Assembly (NCBI GenBank): GCA_030615705.1
Contig: JAUWYT010000076.1
Coordinates: 1 to 7,144 of the forward strand
Direction: 5' to 3'
Length of the DNA stretch: 7,144 nucleotides
Source of the DNA: Chloroflexota bacterium
GTDB lineage: Bacteria > Chloroflexota > Anaerolineae > VGOG01
The position numbers were made by a program, and so were the translations under genes. Below the pieces are notes generated by a model. The model had not been told where the DNA came from and searched no databases. It saw only the letters and a program-made list of their open reading frames with translations. This document shows, piece by piece, positions 1 to 6,185 of this stretch (within the stretch, counting starts at the first letter, position 1; every line of letters begins with the position of its first letter).

Positions 1-419
1 CTATCATCCAAGGGATCAGCGGTCAGTTTGACTACAGGCGGCCAATTGTCTACCTCGGCTGTTGACAACAAGTGGACGTATTTGAGCCCTACCTGGCCCA
101 GAGTCAGGCGAGCTCCATCGGCGAACTTCAACCGTAGGCAAATGTCGTGGGGCTCGCCGGTGAAGGGCGGAGAGAGGAGCAGTTGGCCCACCATCATCAG
201 GTGGATGACCAGCGAGTGGCCACCCTCGAAATGGAGAACCTGCATCTTGCCCCGCCGCCGCACCTCTACGATAGCTCTACCCTCTACGGCTTCCCTGAGT
301 TGAGCGACAGGGAACTCGCCCTCTTTCTTTACAAAAACACCGACCACTTCCACCCTGCGACCGACGACCTCTCGCCTCAGTTCCTCTTTTAGTATTCCTA
401 CCTCAGGCAGCTCGGGCAC
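1..419 (-). CDS. mutM: Fpg/Nei-family DNA glycosylase, N-terminal part (runs off left edge)
   Basis: Formamidopyrimidine-DNA glycosylase/endonuclease VIII family, which excises oxidised bases in base-excision repair and cuts the abasic site. Only the first 139 residues are present; the H2TH domain and zinc finger lie beyond the edge. The GTG start gives MPELPEVGILKEEL, with the family's N-terminal catalytic Pro2 and Glu3. Also visible are a conserved Lys (RRRGK, K58) and the LVIHLMMVG strand (70-78) with the Met of the intercalation loop. The start is fixed because Pro must follow the initiator, an in-frame TAG lies about 13 codons upstream, and AAGGGG sits 8 nt before GTG. Odd: the usual D-x-R-R-F-G loop after about residue 105 reads LTLGQVGLKYVHLL, so the intercalating Arg/Phe are not obvious. 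Whether it is Fpg- or Nei-like in specificity cannot be decided from this half. It may not share the polX transcript, because 346 bases of repeat separate it from the radical SAM reading frame. Confidence 0.88.
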   Translation of the reverse strand, partial: MPELPEVGILKEELRREVVGRRVEVVGVFVKKEGEFPVAQLREAVEGRAIVEVRRRGKMQVLHFEGGHSLVIHLMMVGQLLLSPPFTGEPHDICLRLKFADGARLTLGQVGLKYVHLLSTAEVDNWPPVVKLTADPLDD

Positions 420-427
420 TTTCTCAG

Positions 428-433
428 CCCCTT
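428..433 (-). promoter_or_regulatory. Ribosome binding site of the glycosylase gene
   Basis: AAGGGG on the minus strand, 8 nt before the GTG at 419. It supports GTG rather than ATG initiation, which is also required to put the catalytic Pro at position 2. Confidence 0.55.
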
Positions 434-531
434 CATCACACGCAGATTCTTTCTACCACCAAGACACAGAGACACGAAGGTTTCTTGAGAGGCCATTGCA
501 CGCTGCTTTTCACCGCCCTTCGACAGGCCCC

Positions 532-615
532 TGGTCCTTTGGCACTTAGTCCTGTACCCTTGGTCCTCTGGCACTTAGTCCTGTACCCTTGGTCCTCTGG
601 CACTTAGTCCTGTAC
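532..615. repeat. Tandem array, 29-bp period, about 2.9 copies
   Basis: Unit TGGTCCTYTGGCACTTAGTC followed by CTGTACCCT. Copies lie at 532-560, 561-589 and 590-615 (partial). The first has TTT and the others TCT at one position; otherwise they are identical. Near-identity implies recent expansion. There are no spacers, so it is not CRISPR. Confidence 0.9.
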
Positions 616-708
616 GGCCTAAGTACAGGGCCCAAGGACAGAGGGCGGCCTAAGTACAGGGCCCAAGGACAGAGGGCGGCCTAAGTACAGGGCCCAGGGA
701 CAAAGGGC
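616..708. repeat. Tandem array, 31-bp period, 3 copies
   Basis: Unit GGCCTAAGTACAGGGCCCAA followed by GGACAGAGGGC. Copies lie at 616-646, 647-677 and 678-708; the third diverges in its last third (CCAGGGACAAAGGGC). It shares inverted words with the neighbouring array (CTTAG/CTAAG, CCTGTAC/GTACAGG, GTCCT/AGGAC), so the two arrays form opposite arms of an imperfect palindrome centred near 615. Confidence 0.88.
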
Positions 709-765
709 TCAGGACACTGCTTTTCTTTGTGCCTTGGTGTCTTTGTGGTAAAGAGTTTGCCCCGG

Positions 766-1882
766 CTACGCCGCGCTATGGATTTGCTGCTCAACTTCCC
801 TCGCCAACCGCTTCCCCAAATCCGTGATGCTCTCCAACCCCTTTGACCCTATCCGCTCGTAGATGACGCGCACGTCCTGTTCCAAATCATCTAGAGCCCA
901 GGAAGCCTTGCGATAAGCCCAAATCCTCTAATCCCGCTCCCCCGCTAATTCTAGCGGATATGCCTTGTTGGCCAGATGCCCGGCGATGCGCTTGTTCGTT
1001 ACCAACTTTTCACCACGGATGAGAGGCCGTGGCATTCGGTCACTGATGCCGTACTTCTCGCACAGCTCTGCCACCTTCTGCCCCAGTCGGCTCCAGTAGC
1101 TCTGCGGTGGGCCGTAACTGCCTTGGGGATAGAGTTGCTCGTAGGAGGGCATCCTCCCCGGATAGATGCGCGCCAACTGCTTCAGGAAATAGGCTTTCTG
1201 TTTATCGGAGAGGGTTAGCTCACCAGCCAGGACGAAGGTGCCGCCGTGATCCCGGGTCCAGCGCACTACCGCTTCCAGGTTCTCATCATCATCGTAGATG
1301 CCAGGAAGGATGGGCATGAAGCAGGTGCCAGTGAGAATGCCCGCCCTAGCAAACTGCTCCATGGCCTTGAAGCGGCGCGGCGGCATTCGCACGGCAGGCT
1401 CGAAGCCCTTGAGGTACCCATAATTGGGAGATTCGGGAGTGGCGATAATGCTGAAGCTGACCACGGCTCGCGCCTTATCGTTGATAGCCTTGATCAGCTC
1501 CAAATCTTGCAGCACATTATGGGACTTCTCCAGCACCAAGACGGGGAAGCCAAGGTCGAGGCAGGCTTGGAGCAGTTGGCGCGAGAGGCCATAGCGGAAC
1601 TGGGCGGGCTGGTAGTCTCTCAAACCGATGACATCAACCGGCACCTTCGAGAGCCCCTTGCGCAAGAGCCCCGGAGCATTGATCTTCACCTTGATCAGAC
1701 GTGAGAAATCCCCGGGGTCAGGGTAGGGGCAATACTCGCTCTCGCGCCAGTAGCAATACTCACAGCTATGCTGACAGCCCAAGTAGGGATGGTCGCCATA
1801 GCGCGTCCAAAATCAGTGATCGGGGGGTTTGTTACCTGTTCAGGATGCGCTTGGGCCGGTAGAGCTTATATTCGACAGCCAT
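766..1882 (-). pseudogene. SPL-like radical SAM protein with C-terminal HhH domain, disrupted
   Basis: A radical SAM protein resembling the spore photoproduct lyase-like family. The 4Fe-4S/SAM motif C-x3-C-x2-C reads GCQHSCEYCYW (Cys codons at 1776, 1764 and 1755). The long open part is 1782-928, but the only start there is a TTG with no Shine-Dalgarno, two codons before the cluster. The missing front is visible: ATG at 1882 gives MAVEYKLYRPKRILNR and then TAA (1834-1832). One base further in phase it continues NKPPDH-TGA-FWTRYGDHPYLGC, the TGA (1815-1813) replacing a probable Trp. At the other end, TAG (930-928) is followed in the same frame by 53 codons, RIWAYRKASWAL...LGKRLAREV, to a TAG at 766. 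These align with PolX residues 2-69 nearby, and the TAG falls on PolX Tyr25. Three lesions point to a recent pseudogene of a radical SAM-HhH fusion. Sequencing or assembly error is the alternative. A truncated active product is unlikely. Confidence 0.78.
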
Positions 1883-1933
1883 GGTCTCAAGCCCAGGCCG
1901 CTGGGGTCAGATGTAGGCACTCTTTGAGACCAT
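1881..1933 (-). promoter_or_regulatory. Inverted repeat enclosing the radical SAM start codon
   Basis: ATGGTCTCAA (1881-1890) and TTGAGACCAT (1924-1933) are a perfect 10-bp inverted repeat. Inside it is a second small hairpin, CCCAG-GCCG-CTGGG (1892-1905). In minus-strand RNA the 3' arm ends with the AUG at 1882, and the 5' arm abuts the SH3b stop codon (1935-1933). The fold would therefore hide the start codon unless ribosomes finishing the upstream gene melt it. There is no U-run, so it is not a typical terminator. The regulatory role is inference. Confidence 0.45.
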
Positions 1934-2430
1934 CATGGCAGAGTCGGCTCCAGCCACTTTTCTGCCGCCCAGCCGATGTCCCCGTCCTCGTCCTCCAGCC
2001 GCCACCAGATGTAACCACCGGCCTCCTCAGGGCCATCCAGTACTTTGAGAATCGTCCTGTCCTTGACTAGCTTGAGGCGAGCGTAGTCCATCCCAGGACC
2101 GAAGCGATAGCTCAGTTGGTCGGCTTCGGCGCCGATCACCTTTACGTAGCCGCCGACGGTGATCTCAGTGGGGAGGGTTGGGGTAGGCTGGGGACTGGGA
2201 GTAGGAAAGGGGGTCAACGTTGGCAGGGAGAGAGTGACGATAGGTGTGACCTCAATGGTCGGTTGGATTGCCGGCGGAGGCGCGAAGGGGTTCCAAAGAG
2301 TGATGAGCACTGCCAATATCAACAGCAGGATGACCACCAGAGGCCAGAGGGGTAACCCGCGCCGACTCTTCGCTCGTGTCTGCGGCTGAACTTCCTCTTC
2401 ATAATCACTTTGGGTGTTGAAGTCAGACAT
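1933..2430 (-). CDS. Single-pass membrane protein with extracytoplasmic SH3b domain
   Basis: 165 residues in three parts. Residues 1-28 are a charged cytoplasmic tail ending in basic AKSRRG. Residues 29-46 form one hydrophobic segment (LVVILLLILAVLITLW). Residues 50-89 are a Pro/Thr-rich linker (TPFPTPSPQPTPTLPTE) typical of exposed wall-side spacers. Residues 92-163 look like a bacterial SH3 domain: GYVKVIGAEADQLSYRFGPG, the usual start with a small-residue turn, then VLDGPEEAGGYIWWRLEDED and a GWAAEKWL end. Positive-inside topology puts the SH3b domain outside the membrane. SH3b domains commonly bind peptidoglycan or peptides; no catalytic domain is attached. AAAGGAG lies 8 nt before ATG. 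The start is 17 nt after the polX stop, so the two are probably co-transcribed, although a functional link to DNA repair is not evident. Confidence 0.85.
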   Translation of the reverse strand: MSDFNTQSDYEEEVQPQTRAKSRRGLPLWPLVVILLLILAVLITLWNPFAPPPAIQPTIEVTPIVTLSLPTLTPFPTPSPQPTPTLPTEITVGGYVKVIGAEADQLSYRFGPGMDYARLKLVKDRTILKVLDGPEEAGGYIWWRLEDEDGDIGWAAEKWLEPTLP

Positions 2431-2447
2431 ACTTGATACTCCTTTCT

Positions 2448-4163
2448 CTATTTATTGCGTACAAGTTCCAGTAGCTCGTTCAGAGACAGGGTATTCACTA
2501 CGTTCTCGGCTTCGGCCCAGCCACGACGGGCAGTGGCCACGCCATACTCCATAGCCGCCAGGCCCTCTGCATTGTGGGCGTCGCTATCTACGGCCAGCCT
2601 CACCCCCATGCCCACGGCGCGGCGGATGTGGGCATCGTCGAGGTCCAACCTGTCAGGGATGGCGTTGACCTCCAGAATAGTGCCCGTTTCAAGGGCTACC
2701 GCCAGAACCCTGTCCATGTCCACGGCGCTGGCCTCCCGCTGGCCGAGGATGCGCCCTCGGGGGTGGCCAATAACGTCCACGTGAGGATTGCGCATGGCCG
2801 AGATGAGCCGGGAGGTGATGCGCTCCCGCTCCTGGCGCAGGCCTGAGTGAATCGAGGCCACCACAACATCCAGTTCGCTCAACACCTCATCGGGGAGGTC
2901 CAAGCTGCCATCGGCCTTGATTTCTACTTCGGCCCCCTGGAGCAGCCGAAAATTGGCGAATTGCTCATTGAGGCGGTTGATCTCAGCCCGTTGCTCCCAC
3001 AGTCGCTCCGGCGTCAGCCCCCGTGCCACTCCCAAGCTCTGGGTGTGGTCGCTCATCACAGCGTACTGATAGCCCCGTGCTCGAGCTGCCTCGGCTATCT
3101 CAGCAATGCTGGCCACCCCGTCGCTCCAACTGGTGTGGACGTGCAGGTCGCCCTTGATGTCACTCAACTCGATCAACTTCGGTAACTTGCCCCGTCTGGC
3201 CGCCTCGATCTCACCTCGATTCTCCCGCAACTCCGGAGGGATCCAAGGCAGCCCTAAAGTGTTATAGACGCTCTCCTCATCTGAGCGGAGGATCTCTTCC
3301 CCGTCCCGCTTGAAGCCATACTCGCTCAGGCTGAGGCCCTGGTCCAGAGAAAGCTCCCTCAGAGCCACATTGTGATCCTTGCTCCCGGTGAAGTACTGCA
3401 GGAGCGAGCCGTAGCGGGCGGGCTCCAGCACCCGCAGGTCAACCTGAAGCCCGTTGTGGAGGATCACCGAGGTCTTGGTCGAACCCCGCAAGGCAACTTC
3501 TTCCACCAGTGGAAGGTTGACAAAGCAATCCATCACGGCCTCTGGCTCGTCTGAAGCCACCAGGAGATCAATGTCGCGTATAGTAGCTTTCATGCGGCGC
3601 AGGCTACCCGCTACAGTGGCCTGTTGCAAGGCAGAGCAGCCAGCTCGCAACGCACCCAAGATCTCTCTGGCTACTGGCCAAGCAGTGCCCAAGGGGATGC
3701 GATCGGTGCGCCGGTGGAGGGCCTCGATGCCGGCAAGGATGTTGGCCTCCGACTTGACGCCCAATCCCGGCAGATCCCTGAGCTTGCCCTCCCGGCCTGC
3801 TCGCCCCACATCGGCCACGCTCATCAGCCCCAACCTCTCGTAGAGCAGGTTTGCCGTCTTGGGGCCCACATCGGGGATGGCTAGCATGGCTACCACCCCT
3901 GGCGGAATCTCTTCTCTCAGCCCCTCGTAATACCCCAAGCGCCCAGTGCGCAACAGCTCATCGAGCTTCTTGGCCAAGGCCTCGCCCACGCCAGGTATCT
4001 CCCTGAGTTTACCATCCCGCCAGACGTCATTGATATCTCGTCCCAAGTTGAGGATGTTATCCGCCGCCCGCCGGTATGCTATGGACTTGTAGATGATCTC
4101 GCCCTTTATCTCCAACATGTCAGCGATGTCGTAGAGGATATCGGCCACCTGGCGATTGTTCAT
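2448..4163 (-). CDS. polX: Family X DNA polymerase/3'-5' exonuclease PolX (POLXc + PHP)
   Basis: Bacterial PolX fills short gaps in base-excision repair and carries a Mn-dependent PHP nuclease. At 571 residues it has the family's usual length. Order: an 8-kDa-like N-terminal domain with the first helix-hairpin-helix (IPGVGEALAKKL, 56-67); further HhH motifs IPDVGPKTANLL (96-107) and LPGLGVKSEANIL (131-143); the nucleotidyltransferase palm with GS (186-187) and metal-binding D197, D199 (RDIDLL) and D242 (LQVDLRV). The PHP domain shows GDLHVHTSWSDG (338-349), SDH (371-373), E412, H439 (ASIHSG), GHP (466-468) and DSDAH (526-530). All expected polymerase and PHP metal ligands appear intact, so both activities should be retained. 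GGAGG lies 9 nt before ATG, and the promoter at 4266-4238 sits upstream. It heads the SH3b/radical SAM cluster; an Fpg/Nei gene is nearby. Confidence 0.97.
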   Translation of the reverse strand: MNNRQVADILYDIADMLEIKGEIIYKSIAYRRAADNILNLGRDINDVWRDGKLREIPGVGEALAKKLDELLRTGRLGYYEGLREEIPPGVVAMLAIPDVGPKTANLLYERLGLMSVADVGRAGREGKLRDLPGLGVKSEANILAGIEALHRRTDRIPLGTAWPVAREILGALRAGCSALQQATVAGSLRRMKATIRDIDLLVASDEPEAVMDCFVNLPLVEEVALRGSTKTSVILHNGLQVDLRVLEPARYGSLLQYFTGSKDHNVALRELSLDQGLSLSEYGFKRDGEEILRSDEESVYNTLGLPWIPPELRENRGEIEAARRGKLPKLIELSDIKGDLHVHTSWSDGVASIAEIAEAARARGYQYAVMSDHTQSLGVARGLTPERLWEQRAEINRLNEQFANFRLLQGAEVEIKADGSLDLPDEVLSELDVVVASIHSGLRQERERITSRLISAMRNPHVDVIGHPRGRILGQREASAVDMDRVLAVALETGTILEVNAIPDRLDLDDAHIRRAVGMGVRLAVDSDAHNAEGLAAMEYGVATARRGWAEAENVVNTLSLNELLELVRNK

Positions 4164-4237
4164 AGTCCTTTTCCTCCACTACTCACAGCGGGTAGTCTCC
4201 CTGGAGGTTGATGCTCTCCCCCAGTACATCTACTAAC

Positions 4238-4266
4238 ATTATACCAGCTTTTGCTCAACTTGACAA
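4238..4266 (-). promoter_or_regulatory. Sigma70-type promoter of polX
   Basis: On the minus strand TTGTCA (4266-4261) and TATAAT (4243-4238) are separated by exactly 17 bp: a perfect -10 and a 5/6 match at -35. Transcription would start near 4231, leaving a leader of roughly 68 nt before the polX ATG. It lies in the polX-ybaK divergent gap (4164-4349), which holds no other gene. Confidence 0.72.
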
Positions 4267-4349
4267 TAGCAGGGTCTACCGCAGATTGTGGCATACTTCC
4301 TGTGCAGGTCGAGGCCGAAGAAACGTGTGTTCATTGATTTTGGATAGCA

Positions 4350-4817
4350 ATGACCGATAAAACTAACGCCATGCGGATGCTTGAGGCCCGGCGGGTGCCA
4401 TACGAGACCTACACCTTTCCGCCAGAGATTCACTCTGCCGAAGGAGTAGCCCAGGTGGTGGGCCTGCCGGCCAGTCGGGTCTACAAGACCTTGGTCGTGG
4501 TGCGCAAGCAGGGCAAACCGTTGTTGGTGATGATAGCCGGCGACCGAGAACTCGACCTCAAACGGCTGGCCAAGGCCGTGGGGGAGAAGAAGCTGCGCAT
4601 AGCGACCTACAAGGAAGAGGAATCGCTGACAGGGCTAGAGGTGGGAGGCATCTCGGCCCTGGCCCTCCTCCATCGGGGCTTCGATGTGTACATTGACCGA
4701 GCAGCAACAAAGCTCAAGCGCATGATCGTCAGCGCTGGGTGTCGGGGAATCAACCTAAGGATGACGGTGGAGGATCTCATTCGCGTGACCAAAGCCAAAG
4801 TGATTGAGGCAAGTTGA
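4350..4817 (+). CDS. ybaK: YbaK/EbsC-type Cys-tRNA(Pro) deacylase
   Basis: Trans-editing enzyme of the YbaK/ProX superfamily that hydrolyses Cys mischarged onto tRNA(Pro) by prolyl-tRNA synthetase, acting in the cytoplasm. The 155 residues are full length for the family and form a single domain. Conserved marks are TNAMRMLEARRVPYETY at the N terminus, VYKTLVV (44-50) with the catalytic-site Lys at position 46, as in characterised YbaK proteins, GDRELDLKRLAKAVG (64-78) and the GGIS loop (99-102), here followed by Ala rather than the common Pro. An in-frame TGA lies five codons before the ATG, which fixes the start; the Shine-Dalgarno (GGA) is weak. It is the only plus-strand gene, divergent from polX and convergent with the HAD-like gene. 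The exact substrate is inferred from the family. Confidence 0.93.
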   Translation: MTDKTNAMRMLEARRVPYETYTFPPEIHSAEGVAQVVGLPASRVYKTLVVVRKQGKPLLVMIAGDRELDLKRLAKAVGEKKLRIATYKEEESLTGLEVGGISALALLHRGFDVYIDRAATKLKRMIVSAGCRGINLRMTVEDLIRVTKAKVIEAS

Positions 4818-4867
4818 AGCTTATCGCTCCTTCCTCCTCAGAAAGCGGGGATGGGTCTTCACCAATC

Positions 4868-4903
4868 CCATCTACGTGAGGTGAATAAGGTCCCCGTAGA
4901 TGG
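4868..4903. repeat. 9-bp inverted repeat across the end of the HAD-like gene
   Basis: CCATCTACG (4868-4876) and CGTAGATGG (4895-4903) are perfect inverted arms around an 18-nt loop. The repeat covers the stop codon of the minus-strand gene. GATGGG at 4850-4855 can pair with the overlapping CCCATC (4867-4872), giving a competing hairpin in the 54-bp gap between the convergent genes. There is no T-run on either strand. It may act as a weak bidirectional terminator or mRNA 3'-end structure. Confidence 0.4.
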
Positions 4904-6185
4904 AATTCCCCACTACCTTCATCGTGACCCTATGCAGGGGCAGATATCCCTTTTGGGCCAGCTCCGGTCGGGGGATGGAGGACTCATCTGGTTTGTCGGT
5001 TAAGCCGAAGAGGAGGACACCCTTCCCTCTCAAGAAGCGACAAACATCGGCCACCTCCCGAGTAATGACGATCTCCTCGGCGAGGATCATCTCCTCGCCC
5101 GCATCGTCGGACAAGCGATCCATCCGCCTCACTGTCTCCTCGTATTCCCGGTAGCGAAAACTTTTGAAGGGAGTGGGATCGCCCCGCCGGAAATTGGTGT
5201 AGACCTCCTGGTGAACAGGGGCTAGTTCGTCACCAATGGACCTCTCAGCACAGGCTTCGATGAACTGGGCGAAGGAGGAAAGGCGCTCAGCCTCAAGATC
5301 GGCTAAAAGCTGGGTGAAGTCATACACCCCACCGCTGACCATGAGGCATATGTAGGCCAAATAGTCCTGATTGTCAGCGGTGAAAGGATGATATCGGGGT
5401 TGATTTAGCTCGTCGTAGACGGCCCGGAACTCCCCTTCGTCGAAGTCGGCGGCTCGACTGAGCGGCTCGGCTGAGCTCACTGTCGAAGCCTCGCCGAAGT
5501 CTCCCAGGACCTCCTCAACGGTCCGGCGCACTGCCTCTACCCGCGCCGCATCTATGGCTTGAGAGTTTCTCCCCCGTGCTCCGAAGGCCGTCTTGTCCAG
5601 ATCAACAAGAGCTGCTGTCGCCTCATCAAGAGCGAAACCCTCTTCCTGTAGGAAGTGGACGAAATCAGCCAGCGCCGCCCAGCGGTTGGCCAACATTACC
5701 CCATCCTCAACCTCGATCTGCCTACTCTCTTCCACTCCCTCGTGGCCGATGAAACCGCGGGTGGGCAGACGCTGGTCCAGATTGCGGATGGCCTGGCCGT
5801 CGTTCATGGCCGTATCGCCGATGTAGATGAGCCGCTGCAGGCGCTTATCGGAGCGCAGGGCCTGGGCCTGGGTCAAGAGGTGCAGGATAGCCTGGGCGTA
5901 GACGGGCTCCGCCTTGCGAGGGATGAGGAAAGAAGGCAGCCTGACTTCCTCCCAGAACTCGGGAAACCCTTGCCCTTCGACAGCCCTTCGACGGACCCCT
6001 GGTCCTTTGGCACTTGTCCTGGACCCTTTGTCCTTGGGCCAAAGGACCAAGGGCGACAAGTACAGGGCCCCAGGGACAAAGGGCTCAGGGCAAGGCTCAG
6101 GACGTTGCAGCCGCCCGTCGGCAGGCTCCAGGTTGCGGTAGACCACCAGATCACCCAAGAAATCATACAGGGATGCCCGTTCCAT
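4872..6185 (-). CDS. HAD-superfamily-like protein, possibly circularly permuted, with two in-frame repeat insertions
   Basis: 437 residues; I do not recognise the exact family. LIYIGDTAMNDG (119-130) resembles HAD motif IV, with a Lys just before the strand (K114). LVDLDKTAFG (193-202) matches motif I (DxDxT), and GVLLFGLTDKPDES (389-402) matches motif II. Between them lies a helical region rich in Tyr and His (about 255-350) that would be a cap. Order IV-I-cap-II differs from the canonical I-cap-II-III-IV. A phosphatase or phosphotransferase role is plausible; the substrate is unknown. Residues 29 to about 72 (PEPCPEPFVPGALYLSPLVL...) are encoded by a palindromic repeat, and residues 233-245 by a second, 40-bp one; both look foreign to the fold. 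The ATG overlaps the asd stop (TAATG), with AGGAG 8 nt upstream (6194-6198), so translation is coupled and a role near aspartate-family amino acid metabolism is possible. Confidence 0.72.
   Translation of the reverse strand: MERASLYDFLGDLVVYRNLEPADGRLQRPEPCPEPFVPGALYLSPLVLWPKDKGSRTSAKGPGVRRRAVEGQGFPEFWEEVRLPSFLIPRKAEPVYAQAILHLLTQAQALRSDKRLQRLIYIGDTAMNDGQAIRNLDQRLPTRGFIGHEGVEESRQIEVEDGVMLANRWAALADFVHFLQEEGFALDEATAALVDLDKTAFGARGRNSQAIDAARVEAVRRTVEEVLGDFGEASTVSSAEPLSRAADFDEGEFRAVYDELNQPRYHPFTADNQDYLAYICLMVSGGVYDFTQLLADLEAERLSSFAQFIEACAERSIGDELAPVHQEVYTNFRRGDPTPFKSFRYREYEETVRRMDRLSDDAGEEMILAEEIVITREVADVCRFLRGKGVLLFGLTDKPDESSIPRPELAQKGYLPLHRVTMKVVGNSIYGDLIHLT
5451..5490. repeat. 40-bp palindromic repeat inside the HAD-like gene
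   Basis: Read on the minus strand it starts GGCTTCGACAGTGAGC and ends GCTCAGTCGAGCC; the arms are inverted copies apart from a T and an AG. It supplies residues 233-245 (ASTVSSAEPLSRA) between HAD motif I and the cap region without a stop. It shares the TTCGAC...CTCAG vocabulary of the larger repeats, but is a shorter and distinct type. Confidence 0.7.
5971..6103. repeat. Dispersed palindromic element inserted in frame in the HAD-like gene
   Basis: About 133 bp. On the minus strand it begins TCCTGAGCC, continues CCCTGAGCCCTTTGTCCCTGG, and ends AAGTGCCAAAGGACCAGGGG...GTCGAAGGG, the same ends and order as the intergenic copy at 514-716. Internal perfect inverted pairs are GGTCCTTTGG (6001-6010) with CCAAAGGACC (6039-6048), and ACTTGTC (6012-6018) with GACAAGT (6055-6061). 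It adds about 44 residues and keeps the reading frame. Exact boundaries are uncertain by a few bases. Confidence 0.82.

Larger units (their letters stand above)
454..750. repeat. Nested palindromic intergenic repeat region
   Basis: This stretch between the glycosylase start and the radical SAM reading frame holds no gene. Its outer arms are an imperfect inverted pair: TACCACCAAGACACAGAGAC at 454-473 (arm to 480), and TACCACAAAGACACCAAGGC reading down from 750 (arm to about 724). They match at about 21 of 27 positions. Inside lies a dispersed element, about 514-716, with CCCTTCGACAGG at one end and GGGCTCAGGACA at the other; the same end sequences recur at 5971-6103 and 7076-7144. The element's centre is expanded into two tandem arrays (532-615 and 616-708). 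No coding frame or transposase is visible. This looks like non-autonomous, REP- or MITE-like repeat DNA; its mode of spread is unknown. Confidence 0.8.

Noticed and set aside
532..708. Short repeats that could suggest a CRISPR array
   Set aside because: The copies are directly adjacent with no unique spacers, and no cas gene is present.
1246..1704. 152-codon plus-strand frame opposite the radical SAM gene
   Set aside because: The minus strand encodes the recognisable protein; this frame shows no motif or ribosome binding site.
1813..1834. Programmed +1 frameshift at AGG-UAA-C, or TGA read as selenocysteine or Trp
   Set aside because: A frameshift would still meet the TGA. The TGA position fits Trp, not a Sec site, and TGA, TAG and TAA all serve as normal stops for other genes here. 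A third lesion (TAG at 930) makes decay or error simpler.
4260..4288. Plus-strand TTGACA as a ybaK promoter
   Set aside because: The -35 box is perfect, but no acceptable -10 occurs at 16-19 bp. The same bases serve the -35 of the well-formed minus-strand promoter.
4239..4433. Minus-strand 64-codon frame across the polX-ybaK gap
   Set aside because: It overlaps the ybaK start and the polX promoter, has no family resemblance, and its frame is incidental.
4818..4871. Intrinsic terminator between the convergent genes
   Set aside because: Hairpins can form, but no T-run follows on either strand, so only an inverted repeat is reported.
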